From assembly GCF_042477335.2 (NCBI RefSeq), contig NC_091256.1:37974001-38038000 (forward strand): 64,000 nucleotides of DNA. Reading direction: 5' to 3'. This DNA comes from Ovis canadensis. Its lineage: Eukaryota; Chordata; Mammalia; Artiodactyla; Bovidae. The position numbers and the translations under genes were made by a program. A model generated the notes under the pieces. The model saw only the letters and a program-made list of their open reading frames with translations. It had not been told where the DNA came from and did no database searches. Positions 22,160 to 32,640 of the stretch are shown here, piece after piece; the first letter of the stretch is position 1; each line of letters opens with the position of its first letter.

Positions 22160-22512
22160 TGAAGAGGAAAAGTTAAAATTTTTACATAACTTCCTGCTCC
22201 TTATGTCTCTGTAACTCAGCTTGCTCCTTGCAAAGTCTGGATCACATAGGTCTCTGAAAGTGGGGACTCACAATACTAGGAACTGGAACTAATCTCACTC
22301 ACCCTTGTCCTGCTCTTTGCAATTGCCCTAGCCCCTACAAACCCACAAACCCACGTAATCATGCCTGTCCATGTATAAAAACTCTGTAACCCCTTTGTCT
22401 GGGGCTCAGAGCTTGGAGTGTTAACTCCTCTGGGCCCGCCGGCATAATCAGCCTGAGTTCTCCAACTCTCCAAGTGTGGTTCTTGGTTTCTCGAGTACTG
22501 GTTTCTACAACA
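22160..22512 (+). repeat. ERV 5' LTR
   Basis: 353 bp, starts TGAAGAGGAAAAG and ends TTTCTACAACA. TATAAAA box at 22374-22380. It is 7 bp longer than the 3' LTR, mainly from a small repeat of ACAAACCC before the TATA box. Confidence 0.95.
22374..22380 (+). promoter_or_regulatory. LTR TATA box
   Basis: TATAAAA in the 5' LTR, matched at the same place in the 3' LTR; marks the U3/R promoter. Confidence 0.75.
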
Positions 22513-22516
22513 TTTC

Positions 22517-22534
22517 TGGAGGCCCCACCGAGAT
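22517..22534 (+). other. ERV primer binding site, tRNA-Gln type
   Basis: TGGAGGCCCCACCGAGAT, four bases after the LTR, differs at one base from the complement of the tRNA-Gln 3' end (TGGAGGTCCCACCGAGAT). Confidence 0.8.
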
Positions 22535-23062
22535 TCCAACAACACCGGTCCCTTGAGTCACTGGACTGGTGGCTCAGCCGGGGTGCAGTGAAGGAACCCT
22601 GAGAAGAAGGAGGAGGCATACCACCTGATGGTATTCCGGGTTCTCTTTTGGACCAGTGTTCTGACTCTCCGGATGGTCAAGCCCCGACTGGACTCATTGG
22701 AAGGACGGACCAACTCACCAGGAATGGCCACAGGATAAGGTAAAGCCCCAGGGCCAGTCCCCGGTGAGGACCTACCCCAACGGGTAGAAGAGGAGACTGA
22801 TCACCTCCTTGGGCTCCCAGGAGGGGAGCATCAGATAGTCAGAACTGGGAACTTGGGAGAAGGGAGGCATTGTGAATGATAACCTCCCTGGAGCTCCCAG
22901 GAAGGGAGCAACAGTTAAGGAAACCTGAAGACTCGGGAGAAAGGAGGCATTGTGATAGGCTCTGAATGATTGTGAGTGTGTGATTGCTGATTGAACAGAG
23001 TGAGAGAAGTTTTTCTTCTTGGAAACTGCAAAACCAATTCTTTTTGCATATGCAATTAAAAA
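22535..23062 (+). other. ERV leader region
   Basis: GC-richer leader after the primer site with short repeated phrases (GGGAGCATCAGATAG, GGGAGAAGGGAGGCATTGTG twice). No gag frame is recognised. Confidence 0.5.
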
Positions 23063-23128
23063 CAACAGTGGGCTGCCGTCTATGGGGTTGCACAGAGTCG
23101 GACACAACTGAAATGACTTAGCAGCAAC
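23063..23128 (+). repeat. BOV-A2 tail fragment in ERV
   Basis: GGGCTGCCGTCTATGGGG and GAAATGACTTAGCAGC. Confidence 0.8.
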
Positions 23129-23390
23129 TTGTTAAAAGGCCTGCCTAGGAAAAAGCTTGAAGTTAACCCTTTTCATGTCCTTGAAATACACAGCCAACTT
23201 TGCCTGAAACCTCAGCCTTGGGCAAATTAGAATTTCAAGCAAAGAAAAAAAGGGGTCAAAGAGATATTTTAAATCTCAAACAGAAAACTATAAGATCTCT
23301 GTCAGTCTGTCTGTCTGGATTTATGTATGTCTCAGTGCATGTCTTTTGTTTTTTCCTGATGATATTGTCTAAGTTGTAAATGGGTTCTAA

Positions 23391-23870
23391 TAAGGTCCGT
23401 CTAGTCAAGGCTATGGTTTTTCCTGTGGTCATGTATGGATGTGAGAGTTGGACTGTGAAGAAGCCTGAGAGCCGAAGAACTGATGCTTTTGAACTGTGGT
23501 GTTGGAGAAGACTCTTGAGAGTCCCTTGGACTGCAAGGAGATCCAACCAGTCCATTCTGAAGGAGATCAGCCCTTGGTGTTCTTTGGAAGGAATGATGCT
23601 AAAGCTGAAACTCCAGTACTTTGGCCACCTCATGTGAAGAGTTGACTCATTGGAAAAGATTCTGATGCTGGGAGGGATTGGGGGCAGGAGGAGAAGGGGA
23701 CGACAGAGGATGAGATGGCTGGATGGCATCACGGACTCAATGGACGTGAGTCTGAGTGAACTCCGGGAGATGGTGATGGGCAGGGAGGCCTGGCGTGCTG
23801 CGATTCATGGGGTCGCAAAGAGTCAGACACGACTGAGTGACTGAATTGAACTGAATTGAACTGAACTGGA
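23391..23870 (+). mobile_element. BovB LINE 3' end inside the ERV
   Basis: About 480 bp from [20 protein letters not shown] to the (CTGAA)n tail. The frame is broken by TGA in the CATGTGAAGAG block (about 23,635). Confidence 0.9.
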
Positions 23871-24026
23871 AGAAAAGTAAGCACTTACAAATCGAACAAT
23901 TCTAAATACAAGAAAAATTAACATAAATAAATTTCAGATTCACGTAAACTTGGAAATATTCAATATTAAATATCTAGTATTAATGTTTGTTTGCTAATCT
24001 AATAAGGAAGTAGGATGTATGCTTTT

Positions 24027-24140
24027 CGGAGAAGGCAATGGCACCCCACTCCAGTACTCTTGCCTGGAAAATCCCATGGACGGAGGAGCCTGGTAGGCTG
24101 CAGTCCACAGAGTCGGACACAACTGAAGTGACTTAGCAGC
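24027..24140 (+). repeat. BOV-A2 SINE in ERV with target duplication
   Basis: A 114-bp insertion starting near GGAGAAGGCAATGGCACC, flanked by the 12-bp repeat ATGTATGCTTTT (24015-24026 and 24141-24152). Confidence 0.95.
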
Positions 24141-24461
24141 ATGTATGCTTTTAATAAAGAAGGTCTAAGAATAAAATTACATTTTATAAAGGGAAAAGAA
24201 AGTAGGTCTGACTTACATGTGGCTGTTACAGAAAGTATTTAAAAGGTTTGTGGAAAGTGGACCCTGAAAAAAAGTTTTGTGCGTGGTTAGGACTAAGTTT
24301 AAAATAAATTTAATTAAGTTTACCTAAATGAGTTTAAAGTAAGCTGGTGCAAAAACTTGAATTTGGCCTTTCTCTCTGTTAAGAGGACATGCTTTCTTCA
24401 GATGCTAAACTGCTTTTAATAATAGATTTAAGTTTCTTTACCTGTTAATTGATCTGTTCTG

Positions 24462-24672
24462 TGGCTTCCCTGGTGGCTCAGAGGTTAAAGTGTCTGCCTG
24501 GAATGCGGGAGACCCAGGTTCAATCCCTGGGTCGGGAAGATCCCCTGGAGAAGGAAATGGCAACCCACTCCAGTACTCTTGCCGGGAGAATCCCATGGAG
24601 GGAGGAGCCTGATAGGCTACAGTCCATGGGGTCGCAAGAGTCGGACACGACTGAGCGACTTCACTCACTCCC
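24462..24672 (+). repeat. Bov-tA SINE in ERV
   Basis: GTGGCTTCCCTGGTGGCTCA to GACTGAGCGACTTCACTC. Confidence 0.95.
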
Positions 24673-26880
24673 TCATATTTGCCTTTGAAATTTTTTGTTA
24701 ACTTTCGCCAAGTGAATATTATTTCACAGTAACTTATATGATCCTACCTGACTGTTATAAACCCTTTTAATATTTATCAACAAAACTTCCTAAATAACTT
24801 GACTTCCAGCTAACTTTGGGATGCTTCCAGAGGGTCTCTGAGACATCCCAAAAAGCTATTAAGCTACCTGGGTTCATTGGACATGTTAAATTACTTGAGA
24901 AGTACTGTTGAAGGGGTGATAAATCTTTTCAGGTTATACTGTATGGTTGATGTTACTAATATAGATACCCTAAAATTATGTGAAATTCATATAGATCTGA
25001 TATGCCCTGATAAAATACAGTCAACTATAATTCTAGTTATCATATTAAAGTGTTATGACCAGCTTTCTTTGTCAATTGCAATAGAATCAGATTTTAAACA
25101 TGCCTCCTATGGTTTTACTCTCATGCCTTTAGAAGAATACTACTAGTTCTTCAAAATATATGGAAAAGACTTTCTAAGATTAAGCAGAAAAACAAATTTT
25201 GTTATTAACAGTAAGCTGGTACCAGACTGGAATTTGGTCTTCTTTCTATTTAGAGAATGAAGTTTTCTTAGAATGCAGCTTTTGATAACAGATTATGAAT
25301 TTCTTTGCCTTTAAGTGACTTATATTTGTTTTAAAAATCTTTTTGTTACTTTGGTAAAGTAAATAAACATTATTTAAGATTATGGTACATGTAGACAAAG
25401 CTCATTCTGCTTCTATAAAAAAAAAATTACCCCTCACGGTTAGACTGTTGCTATCTTGATGTTCTTAAAACATGGTAATAGTCTACTTCTAAATCAGGAA
25501 ATTAAAAATGGATAAACAACAGCTAAAAATCAAAGAGCCAGGGCTATGGGAAATCCAAGACAGTAGCTTGACTTTCCTTGGCTCCCTGACAGACCTCATT
25601 TTTATTTGATGGGTGAAAGCCTTCCCTGGTTACAGTGTTAATGCCTTTACAATGAGTTCTTAAAAAAAAAAAAAAAAAGGAAAAATTATGTTTCACTGAA
25701 TATTAAGTTCTAGTTTTGCGAATTAAGGTCTGTGATTACTAAGACTCACTTCTGAAATAGTTCCTTGTTATGTTATATTGCTAAAAGGTTTAATTAAATT
25801 ATTAAAAAGGACACTCTACGATTATTTCTAAAGCTTATGTCAGTAACCAGTCTTTGGATAAAGGTCAAATGCTCCATGATATACAACCAGGAGATTAACA
25901 CTTGGCTATAATCGTTTAACTGAGTCAATTGACCTGGGGAACACCAGGCTATACCCAGTGAAAGTTCTTGACTTCAATCCTTGCTTGTGACTTTACTAAT
26001 AACTGCTAGCTATATTATTTTCTATGTAGATCGTTTCAAAAGATTATTTCTTGTGTTACCGAATGTGTGACTGAGCCTCTGGTAAAATGCTGATATGCAG
26101 TTCTATATGAGAATAATAATTGTAATAATGTAACTCTAGATATGGGAAGAAGCAACAAGAGGAAATATTTTCCTGGACCAAGAGGCTAGTAAGACAGGTG
26201 TGGTCCAGAGATTTTTGCTACTTACAAGGTCTGGTCTAGTGACAACACATTGAGTGGCCTGTCAATGGAATCTTTGTTAGACCTGGGAATGAGCCTTCCC
26301 AGCACCGCGGGGCACAATGACCATGAAATACCCCCAAGACACAGTCAAATATGTGGCTATGAAGGGGCCCTGCTGACTGAAAGTTGGCCCTTGCCAGCTG
26401 CCTCTATAAAGATTAAATCATGACCACTATAAGATGCTGACCTTCAACACCCCCTTGAAAGGAGTTTAGGATGGAGACAAAATATAAGGCACTCCTGCTG
26501 TGAGGGAAAAAAAAAAATCAAACAAACAGGCCTTCAGATAGTCAGATGTTTTGAGGTAAAGATTATTGTGAGTCTAAATTCTTGCATCATCTTAAACCTA
26601 GAGAAACACTAATGTCACAAATCAATGTCTGGACCTGGTCCTCCTGGCTAGCCCCTCGGCAGCTTGCCTACTTCTATTAATCTTTGGGCCATATATCTTT
26701 AACTTTCTTGTTAAATTTGTTTCTCCAAGTAGTTGTACGACGAGAATACCCCCTGGCCAATACCCAGACAGCGCTAGGACAAGCTGCTGTATCATTCTGT
26801 GGACTCTCACCGCCCTCCGTAAAGGCACCCCGAGGTCCTCAGGCTAGTCTCCCTTTGAGATCTTACACAGGAGACCACCC
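24673..26880 (+). other. ERV interior with no recognisable gene
   Basis: AT-rich sequence where gag, protease and reverse transcriptase would be expected; frames are short and no retroviral motif is visible. A short hydrophobic frame near 26,684 is unassigned. Either badly decayed, a non-autonomous ERV interior, or replaced sequence. Confidence 0.5.
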
Positions 26881-26899
26881 CCAGTGATAGAAAAGCTCA

Positions 26900-27195
26900 A
26901 GGGAGACCACCAACAACAGCTAGCTGACCTGAAGATGTCTTAACACCTCCAGGCCCTGGGAAAAGTCTTCCACCATTTTGCCCAAGAAACCTTAAAAAGG
27001 ACACCCATTCCTTCGGGAAATTGGGTTCATCCCTATAAGCCAGGAGATGAGGTATAAGTTAAAAGATTGGAAAAAAGAACCACTTCAGCCAGTTTGGACA
27101 GGCCCTCTCACAGTCGTCCTGACCACCCCTACTGCTGTTAAAGTTACAGGCATCATCCCTTGGATCCACCACACCAGAGTCAAGAAGGCAGTGGC
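26900..27195 (+). pseudogene. ERV integrase C-terminal remnant
   Basis: The reading carries the gammaretroviral integrase C-terminal signature: a PLTVVLTTPTAVKV-like strand and a conserved WIHH element near 27,160. A stop and a one-base shift near 27,056 break it from the upstream part. Integrase would join viral DNA to host DNA; this piece cannot. Confidence 0.8.
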
Positions 27196-27608
27196 TTCCT
27201 GTAATGAGGACAACTGGAAAACAGTTCAGGACCCCGAAAATCCCCTCAAGGTCTGGTTCCAAAAACAATGGTCTTCACCCACAAGAGACACTGAGCCCTG
27301 CTCTAGTCACTCCAGAAGCTGACCAGCCCACACATGGCAGAGGCTTGAGGATTCTTCAGCCTTGCTCCAGCCACACTCCAGCAGCTGGCTGGTCAATGCA
27401 TGGCGAAGCTTGAGGATCTGGGTATCAAAATGCCAATGGATTTTTATTGTCAACCCTGGCCTCTATCCTTGATTGGTATTACTGCTATGCTCTTCACTAC
27501 AGGACTAGCTTCAGTAGCACCCCAGGACTGGGATTTGGGTCAGAAGCTGCAGTTAGCTGTCTGTTATCTCACCATAGTGGGAAGCCTCATTCTTATTAGA
27601 TGTTTCTT

Positions 27609-27761
27609 TCTTTTTTTTTATTTAATTTTAAAATCTTTAATTCTTACATGCGTTCCCAAACATGAACCCCCCTCCCACCTCCCTCCCCATAACATCTCTC
27701 TGGGTCATCCACATGCACCAACCCCAAGCATGCTGTATCCTGCGTCAGACATAGACTGGCG
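27609..27761 (-). mobile_element. L1 3' fragment in ERV env, with target duplication
   Basis: Antisense bovine L1 with T-rich start and CCTCCCACCTCCCTCCCC. Flanked by TAGATGTTTCTT (27597-27608 and 27762-27773). Confidence 0.95.
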
Positions 27762-28948
27762 TAGATGTTTCTTATGATTGATTCTCCCTGCTAACTAAAT
27801 CACTCACAGTATAGCTGACCATCCCCCCTTCATGATAGGCTCAGTTGCTATAGCCGTGACAACCCAAAGATGGGGAGAAAACCTTTTGCTAGTGTTCATT
27901 TATCTGTTATGTGCAGGCTGCTTTGCAGACTTTTGGTGTCCTTTGTAACAGATGGTGCCGTTCCTTATCCCTCAGGCACCTGCCAACATTACAGTCAACT
28001 CTTGGAAAATCACTTACTTCACCATTAGCTAGAACAATGTATAAATAGCCAGTCCTATAGGCTGATCATCTACTGCCTTCATAATCATGCAGTGTATATC
28101 CAGGGGCCTGGGTGCCAAAACGTTCTCCCGTTATGCCTGCTGATGCTGCTACCTTCCCCTGACCAGAGGATCCAAACGCCGGGTGGCATCCTGACACAAT
28201 GGCATTGCCATCATGCCCCTGTGCCTCTGTCTACCCCCAAGTGCCATGCAGACATTACAATCCAGAACAGGTATCTGTCTGCCAAATAAACGGAAAAACC
28301 TACTGGACAGGGATAATAATGCACACAAATGAAATCATGGCCCAACTTTGCCCTAAAAAATCAGGCTCCGCCAGTTGACAGTATGACCCAGGTTACAGAG
28401 TTAACTCCCCCTTAGACTCTTGTCTATATACCATGTTCTCAACACAACTCGTCACCTTTTTAATGACACCAACCCCCAGCTGGCCAGGGATTGCTGACTT
28501 TGCTTATCCTTAGGAGCTCCCTGGTATTTAGCCACACCAGTACCATTAAATAATGCAACGGCCATGGGAACTCCTATAGATCCACCCTTACAAGGGTAAG
28601 GCCAATTGAGTTAACTCAAAAGGCTCCAGAATGCTTTACAAATGATGGAGGAACTGAATCTGGAGGCAATTTAACCAGAGACCAAAGTAATCAAACTTTA
28701 AAAGGTGAGTGGCTCACTCATCCTCCTACAAACACAATATGGTACCACCCTCATCAAGGCCTTTTATTTGTTTGTGAGACAAATGCTTACTTACATCTAC
28801 CAATCAATTGGATGGATATCTGCACATTAGCTTTCCTCATTCCCCAGATGAACATTGTCCTTAACAACTGGACTCTTGCCATACCTCTGACAGCACACAT
28901 GCAGTCAAAAAGAGCCATCCAGTTTATACTCCCTACTAATTGGTCTGG

Positions 28949-29479
28949 TGATTGCAGCCATGAAATTAAAAGACGCTTACTCCTTGGAAGGAAAAAAGCA
29001 GAGACATTACTTTGCCAACAAAGGTCCATCTAGTCAAGGCTATGGTTTTTCCAGTGGTCACGTATGGATGTGAGAGTTGGACTGTGAAGAAGGCTGAGCG
29101 CCAAAGAATTGATGCTTTTAAACTGTGGAGTTGGAGAAGACTTTTGAGAGTCCCTTGGATTGCAAGGAGATCCAACCAGTCCATTCTAAAGGAGATCAGC
29201 CCTGGGTGTTCTTTGGAAGGAATGATGCTGAAGCTGAAACTCCAGTACTTTGGCCACCTCATGTGAAGAGTTGACTCATTGGAAAAGACTCTGATGCTGG
29301 GAGGGATTGGGGGCAGGAGAAGGGGACGACAGAGGATGAGATGGCTGGATGGCATCTCCGACTCGATGGACATGAGTTTGAGTGAACTCCAGTAGTTGGT
29401 GATGGACAGGGAGGCCTGGCGTCCTGCGATTCATGGGGTTACAAAAAGTTGGACACGACTGAGAGACTGAACTGAACTG
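28949..29479 (+). mobile_element. BovB LINE 3' end in ERV env, with target duplication
   Basis: 531 bp from GATTGCAGCCATGAAATTAA to the (CTGAA)n tail, flanked by the 11-bp repeat AATTGGTCTGG (28938-28948 and 29480-29490). An internal deletion of about 40 bp after GGAAGGAAAA removes the MTNLDS region. TGA occurs in the CATGTGAAGAG block. Confidence 0.95.
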
Positions 29480-29675
29480 AATTGGTCTGGGAATTATGGC
29501 TGGTATAGGAATGGGAATAGGAGGAATTGCTTCATCAATTACCTTCTACCATACACTATCCAAGGATTTCACAGACGACATTAAGAGTTGCCAAATCTTT
29601 AGTGGCCTTACAGGACCAACTAGATTCCCTGGCTGAGGTGGTTTTACAGAATAGGAGAGGGCTAGACCTACTAAC

Positions 29676-29942
29676 CAGAGAAGGCAATGGCAACCCACTC
29701 CAGTACTCTTGGCCTGGCAAATCCCATGGACGGAGGAGCCTGGTGGGCTGCAGCCCATGGGGTCGCTAGAAGTCAGACACAGCTGAGCAACTTCACTTTC
29801 ACTTTTATGCATTGGAGAAGGAAATGGCAACCCACTCCAGCGTTCTTGCCTGGAGAATCCCAGGGACGGGGGAGCCTTGTGGGCTGCAGTCTATGGGGTC
29901 GCACAGAGTCGGAGACGACTGAAGCGACTTAGCAGCAGCAGC
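29676..29942 (+). repeat. BOV-A2 dimeric SINE in ERV env TM
   Basis: 267-bp two-unit SINE ending (AGC)n, flanked by AGACCTACTAAC (29664-29675 and 29943-29954). Insertion plus duplication is 279 bp, a multiple of three. Confidence 0.95.
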
Positions 29943-30345
29943 AGACCTACTAACAGCTGAAAAGGGAGGACTCTGCCTCTTCTTAAATGAAGAATGCTGC
30001 TTTTATGTAAACCAATCAGGAATAGTCAGGGACATGGGCCAACAGCTAAGGGAACGAATCATGAAAAGGAGAGAGGAACTAGCAAATTCCTGGGGTAATT
30101 GGAACAATATCTGGAGCTGGGCATTGTGGCTTCTCCCTTTAACTGATTCTCTCTTCATGTTCTTTGCAGCTCTCTTGTTTGGCCCTTGTATTCTCAAAGC
30201 TATTACCCAGTTCATAACCTCTCGAATTGAACCCATAAAGTTACAAATGGTAATAGCTCAATATAGCCCCCTATATTGAGGGGGATCTCTGAATGTCTTA
30301 CCAAAATATGAGATGATGCTTTCTACAATGAGTGATAGAAGCATC

Positions 30346-30357
30346 AAGAAGGGAGAG
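30346..30357 (+). other. ERV polypurine tract
   Basis: AAGAAGGGAGAG directly abuts the TG of the 3' LTR, where plus-strand priming occurs. Confidence 0.75.
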
Positions 30358-30703
30358 TGAAGAGGAAAAGTTAAATTTTTTTACATAACCTCCTGCTCCT
30401 TCTGCCTCTGTAACTCAGCTTATTCCTTGCAAAGTCTGGATCATGTAGGTCTCAGAAAGTGGCGACTCATAACACTAGGAACTGGAGCTTATCTCACTCA
30501 CCCTTGTCCAGCTCTCTGCAATCACCCTAGCCCCTACAAACCTGCTTAATCATGCCTGTCCATGTATAAAAACTCTGTAACCCCCTTGTCTGGGGCTCAG
30601 AGATTGGAGTGTTAACTCCTCTGGGCCCGCTGGCATAATCAACCTGAGTTCTTCAACTCTCCAAGTGCAGTGCTTGGTTTCTTGAGTACTGGTTTCTACA
30701 ACA
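30358..30703 (+). repeat. ERV 3' LTR
   Basis: 346 bp, TG...CA, same direction as the 5' LTR, with TATAAAA and the same ends. Followed by the GGTA duplication. Confidence 0.95.
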
Positions 30704-30806
30704 GGTAGCCTTTCCCTTCTCCAGAAGATCTTCCCAACCCAAGGATCAAACCCAGTTCTCCCACATTGCAGACGGATTCTTTACCAGCTGAGCCACAAGA
30801 GAAGCC
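30704..30806 (-). repeat. Bov-tA SINE, right half (target of the ERV)
   Basis: Starts with the duplicated GGTA and continues GCCTTTCCCTTCTCC to GAGCCACAAGAGAAGCCC, completing the SINE begun at 22067. Confidence 0.95.
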
Positions 30807-30807
30807 C

Positions 30808-30926
30808 AAGAATACTGGAATGGGTAGCCTATCCCTTCTCCAGCGGCTCTTCCTGACCCAGGTATCCAACTGGTGTCCCCTACATTGCAGGCAGATTCTT
30901 TACCAACTGAGCCATCAGGGAAGCCC
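30808..30926 (-). repeat. Bov-tA fragment, head-to-tail with previous
   Basis: AAGAATACTGGAATGGGTAG to GAGCCATCAGGGAAGCCC; same orientation as the adjoining SINE. Confidence 0.9.
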
Positions 30927-31077
30927 TCTGAAAGTGAGGGAACAGTTCAGTTTGAGAAGAAAATGTATATTCTGCTATCAGATGAAATCACCTTAGATAT
31001 CAGTTCCATATACTTGGTTGATGGTATTGTTGAACTCAGCTATGTCCTTGCTGATTTTCTGCCTGCTGAAGCGATTT

Positions 31078-31302
31078 CTGTTGGAGAGTTGTTGAGGTCT
31101 TTGGCAGCTCAGTGTAAAGAATCTGCCCGCAGTGCAGGAGATGCAGGAAACATGGGTTCGATCCCTGGGTCAGGAAGATCACCCGGAGGAGGGCATGTCA
31201 ACCCACTCCAGTATTCTTGCCAGGAAGATTCCACAGGCAAAGGAGTCTGGTGGGCTATTGTTCACGGAATCGCAAAGAGGAGAACGCGACTGAGCACATC
31301 AA
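31078..31302 (+). repeat. Bov-tA SINE in L1
   Basis: GTTCGATCCCTGGGTCAGG B box and the GACTGAGCACATCAAC tail. Confidence 0.9.
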
Positions 31303-31451
31303 CTATAATAGTAAATTCATTTATTTCTCTTTGCATTTCTGTCAACTTTGACTCACATATTTTGATGCTCTCTTGTTAGGTGCATACACATTAAAGATGG
31401 TTGTGTCTTCTTGCAGAATTGAACTCTTATTACCATGTAGTGCTCTCCCTT

Positions 31452-31705
31452 GGAGAAGGCAATGGGAACCCACTCCGGTACTCTTGCCTGGAAAATCCCA
31501 TGGATGGAGGAGCCTGGTAGGCTGCAGTCCATTGGGTCGTGACTGAGCGACTTCACTTTCACCTTTCACTTTCATGCATTGGAGAAGGAAATGGAACCCA
31601 CTCCAGTGTTCTTGCCTGGAGAATCCCAGGGACGGGGGAGCCTGGTGGGCTGCCGTCTATGGGGTCGCACAGAGTCGGACACGACTGAAGCGACTTAGCA
31701 GCAGC
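31452..31705 (+). repeat. BOV-A2 dimeric SINE in L1, with target duplication
   Basis: 254 bp, two units, (AGC)n end, flanked by AGTGCTCTCCCTT (31439-31451 and 31706-31718). Confidence 0.95.
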
Positions 31706-31874
31706 AGTGCTCTCCCTTATCTCTGATAATTTTTCTTGTTCTGAAGACTGCTTTGTCTGAAATTAATATAGCTTCTCCTGCTTTCTTTTGATTAGTTTTA
31801 GTATAGTACATCTTTCTCCATACCTAGCCCCTTGCTACTTTTTCCTCCAATTTTATGAGACATAAGTCATATAT

Positions 31875-32278
31875 CAGTCAGTTCAGTGGCTCAGTCTTGT
31901 CTGACTCTTTGTGACCTCGTGGACTGCAGCACGCCAGGCTTCTCTGTCCATCACCAACTCCCAGAGCTTGCTCAAACTCATGTCCATCAAGTCGGTGGAC
32001 AAGATGCCATCCAACCATCTCATCCTCTGTTGTTCCCTTCTCCTCCTGCCTTCAATCTTTGCCAACATCAGGGTCTTTTCCAGTGAGTCAGCTCTTTGCA
32101 TCGGGTGGCCAAAGTACTGGAGCTTCAGCTTTTGCATCAGTTCTTCCAATGAATATTCAGGATTGATTTCCTTTAGGATTGACTGGTTTGATTTCCTTGC
32201 AGTCCAAGGGACTCTCAAGAGTCTTCTCCAGCACCACAGTTCAAAAGGATCAATTCTTCGGTGCTCAGCTTTCTTTAT
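31875..32278 (-). mobile_element. BovB LINE 3' end, antisense
   Basis: Begins with the TCAGTTCAG tail complement and runs back through the RWLDG and [15 protein letters not shown] regions. A minus frame of 111 codons remains open. Inserted in the old L1. Confidence 0.9.
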
Positions 32279-32511
32279 AACATTCTGTAAATTTTAGGTT
32301 TACAGATTGATGCACATAAACTACTACAAAATATTTACCACAATAAAGTTAGTGAACATATCCTTTGCTTCACATAATTACCATTTTGTTATTACAGTGA
32401 GAACATTAAAGCTCTAATGTCATAGCAACCATCCTTTTACTTTTAATCTTTATGTGTTTTTATATTTAAAGTGGATTTCTTGTAGACAACATAGAGTTAG
32501 GTTGTATTTCT

Positions 32512-32640
32512 TAGAAATCCCCTGGCAGAGTGGTTTGGACCCTGCATTTCCTTTGCTTCAGGCATGGGTTCAATCCCTGGTCAGGGAACTAGAATCCTGA
32601 AAACTGTGCAGCACAGCCAAAAATATGAATAAATAAAAAG
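32512..32640 (+). repeat. CHR-2-type SINE
   Basis: AATCCCCTGGCAGAGTGGTT, GTTCAATCCCTGGTCAGGGA and an A-rich tail. Confidence 0.8.

Larger units (their letters stand above)
27400..30280 (+). pseudogene. ERV envelope remnant, interrupted
   Basis: Follows the integrase remnant, as env does in gammaretroviruses. The surface part is broken by stops and by an L1 fragment (27609-27761). A BovB insertion (28949-29479) and a SINE dimer (29676-29942) interrupt the transmembrane part. The latter keeps a CX6CC cysteine pattern (codons at 29974 and 29995-30000) and a hydrophobic membrane segment around 30,125-30,200, typical of gammaretroviral TM. Defective; described only. Confidence 0.85.
22160..30703 (+). 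mobile_element. Class I (gammaretrovirus-like) ERV provirus
   Basis: An old endogenous provirus with two LTRs (22160-22512 and 30358-30703), TG...CA ends, and a 4-bp target duplication GGTA (22156-22159 and 30704-30707), the usual size for this class. A primer binding site follows the 5' LTR and a purine tract precedes the 3' LTR. Recognisable coding remains are the integrase C-terminus and a broken envelope; gag, protease and RT are not recognised. It is interrupted by at least two BovB, one L1 and several SINE insertions and by stops and frame shifts, so it is defective. The LTRs differ at roughly 30 sites plus an 8-bp indel by eye, so it is not recent. Confidence 0.95.

Noticed and set aside
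26622-26887. Hydrophobic short frames in the ERV interior
   Set aside because: Too short and broken to assign to env or any other gene with confidence.
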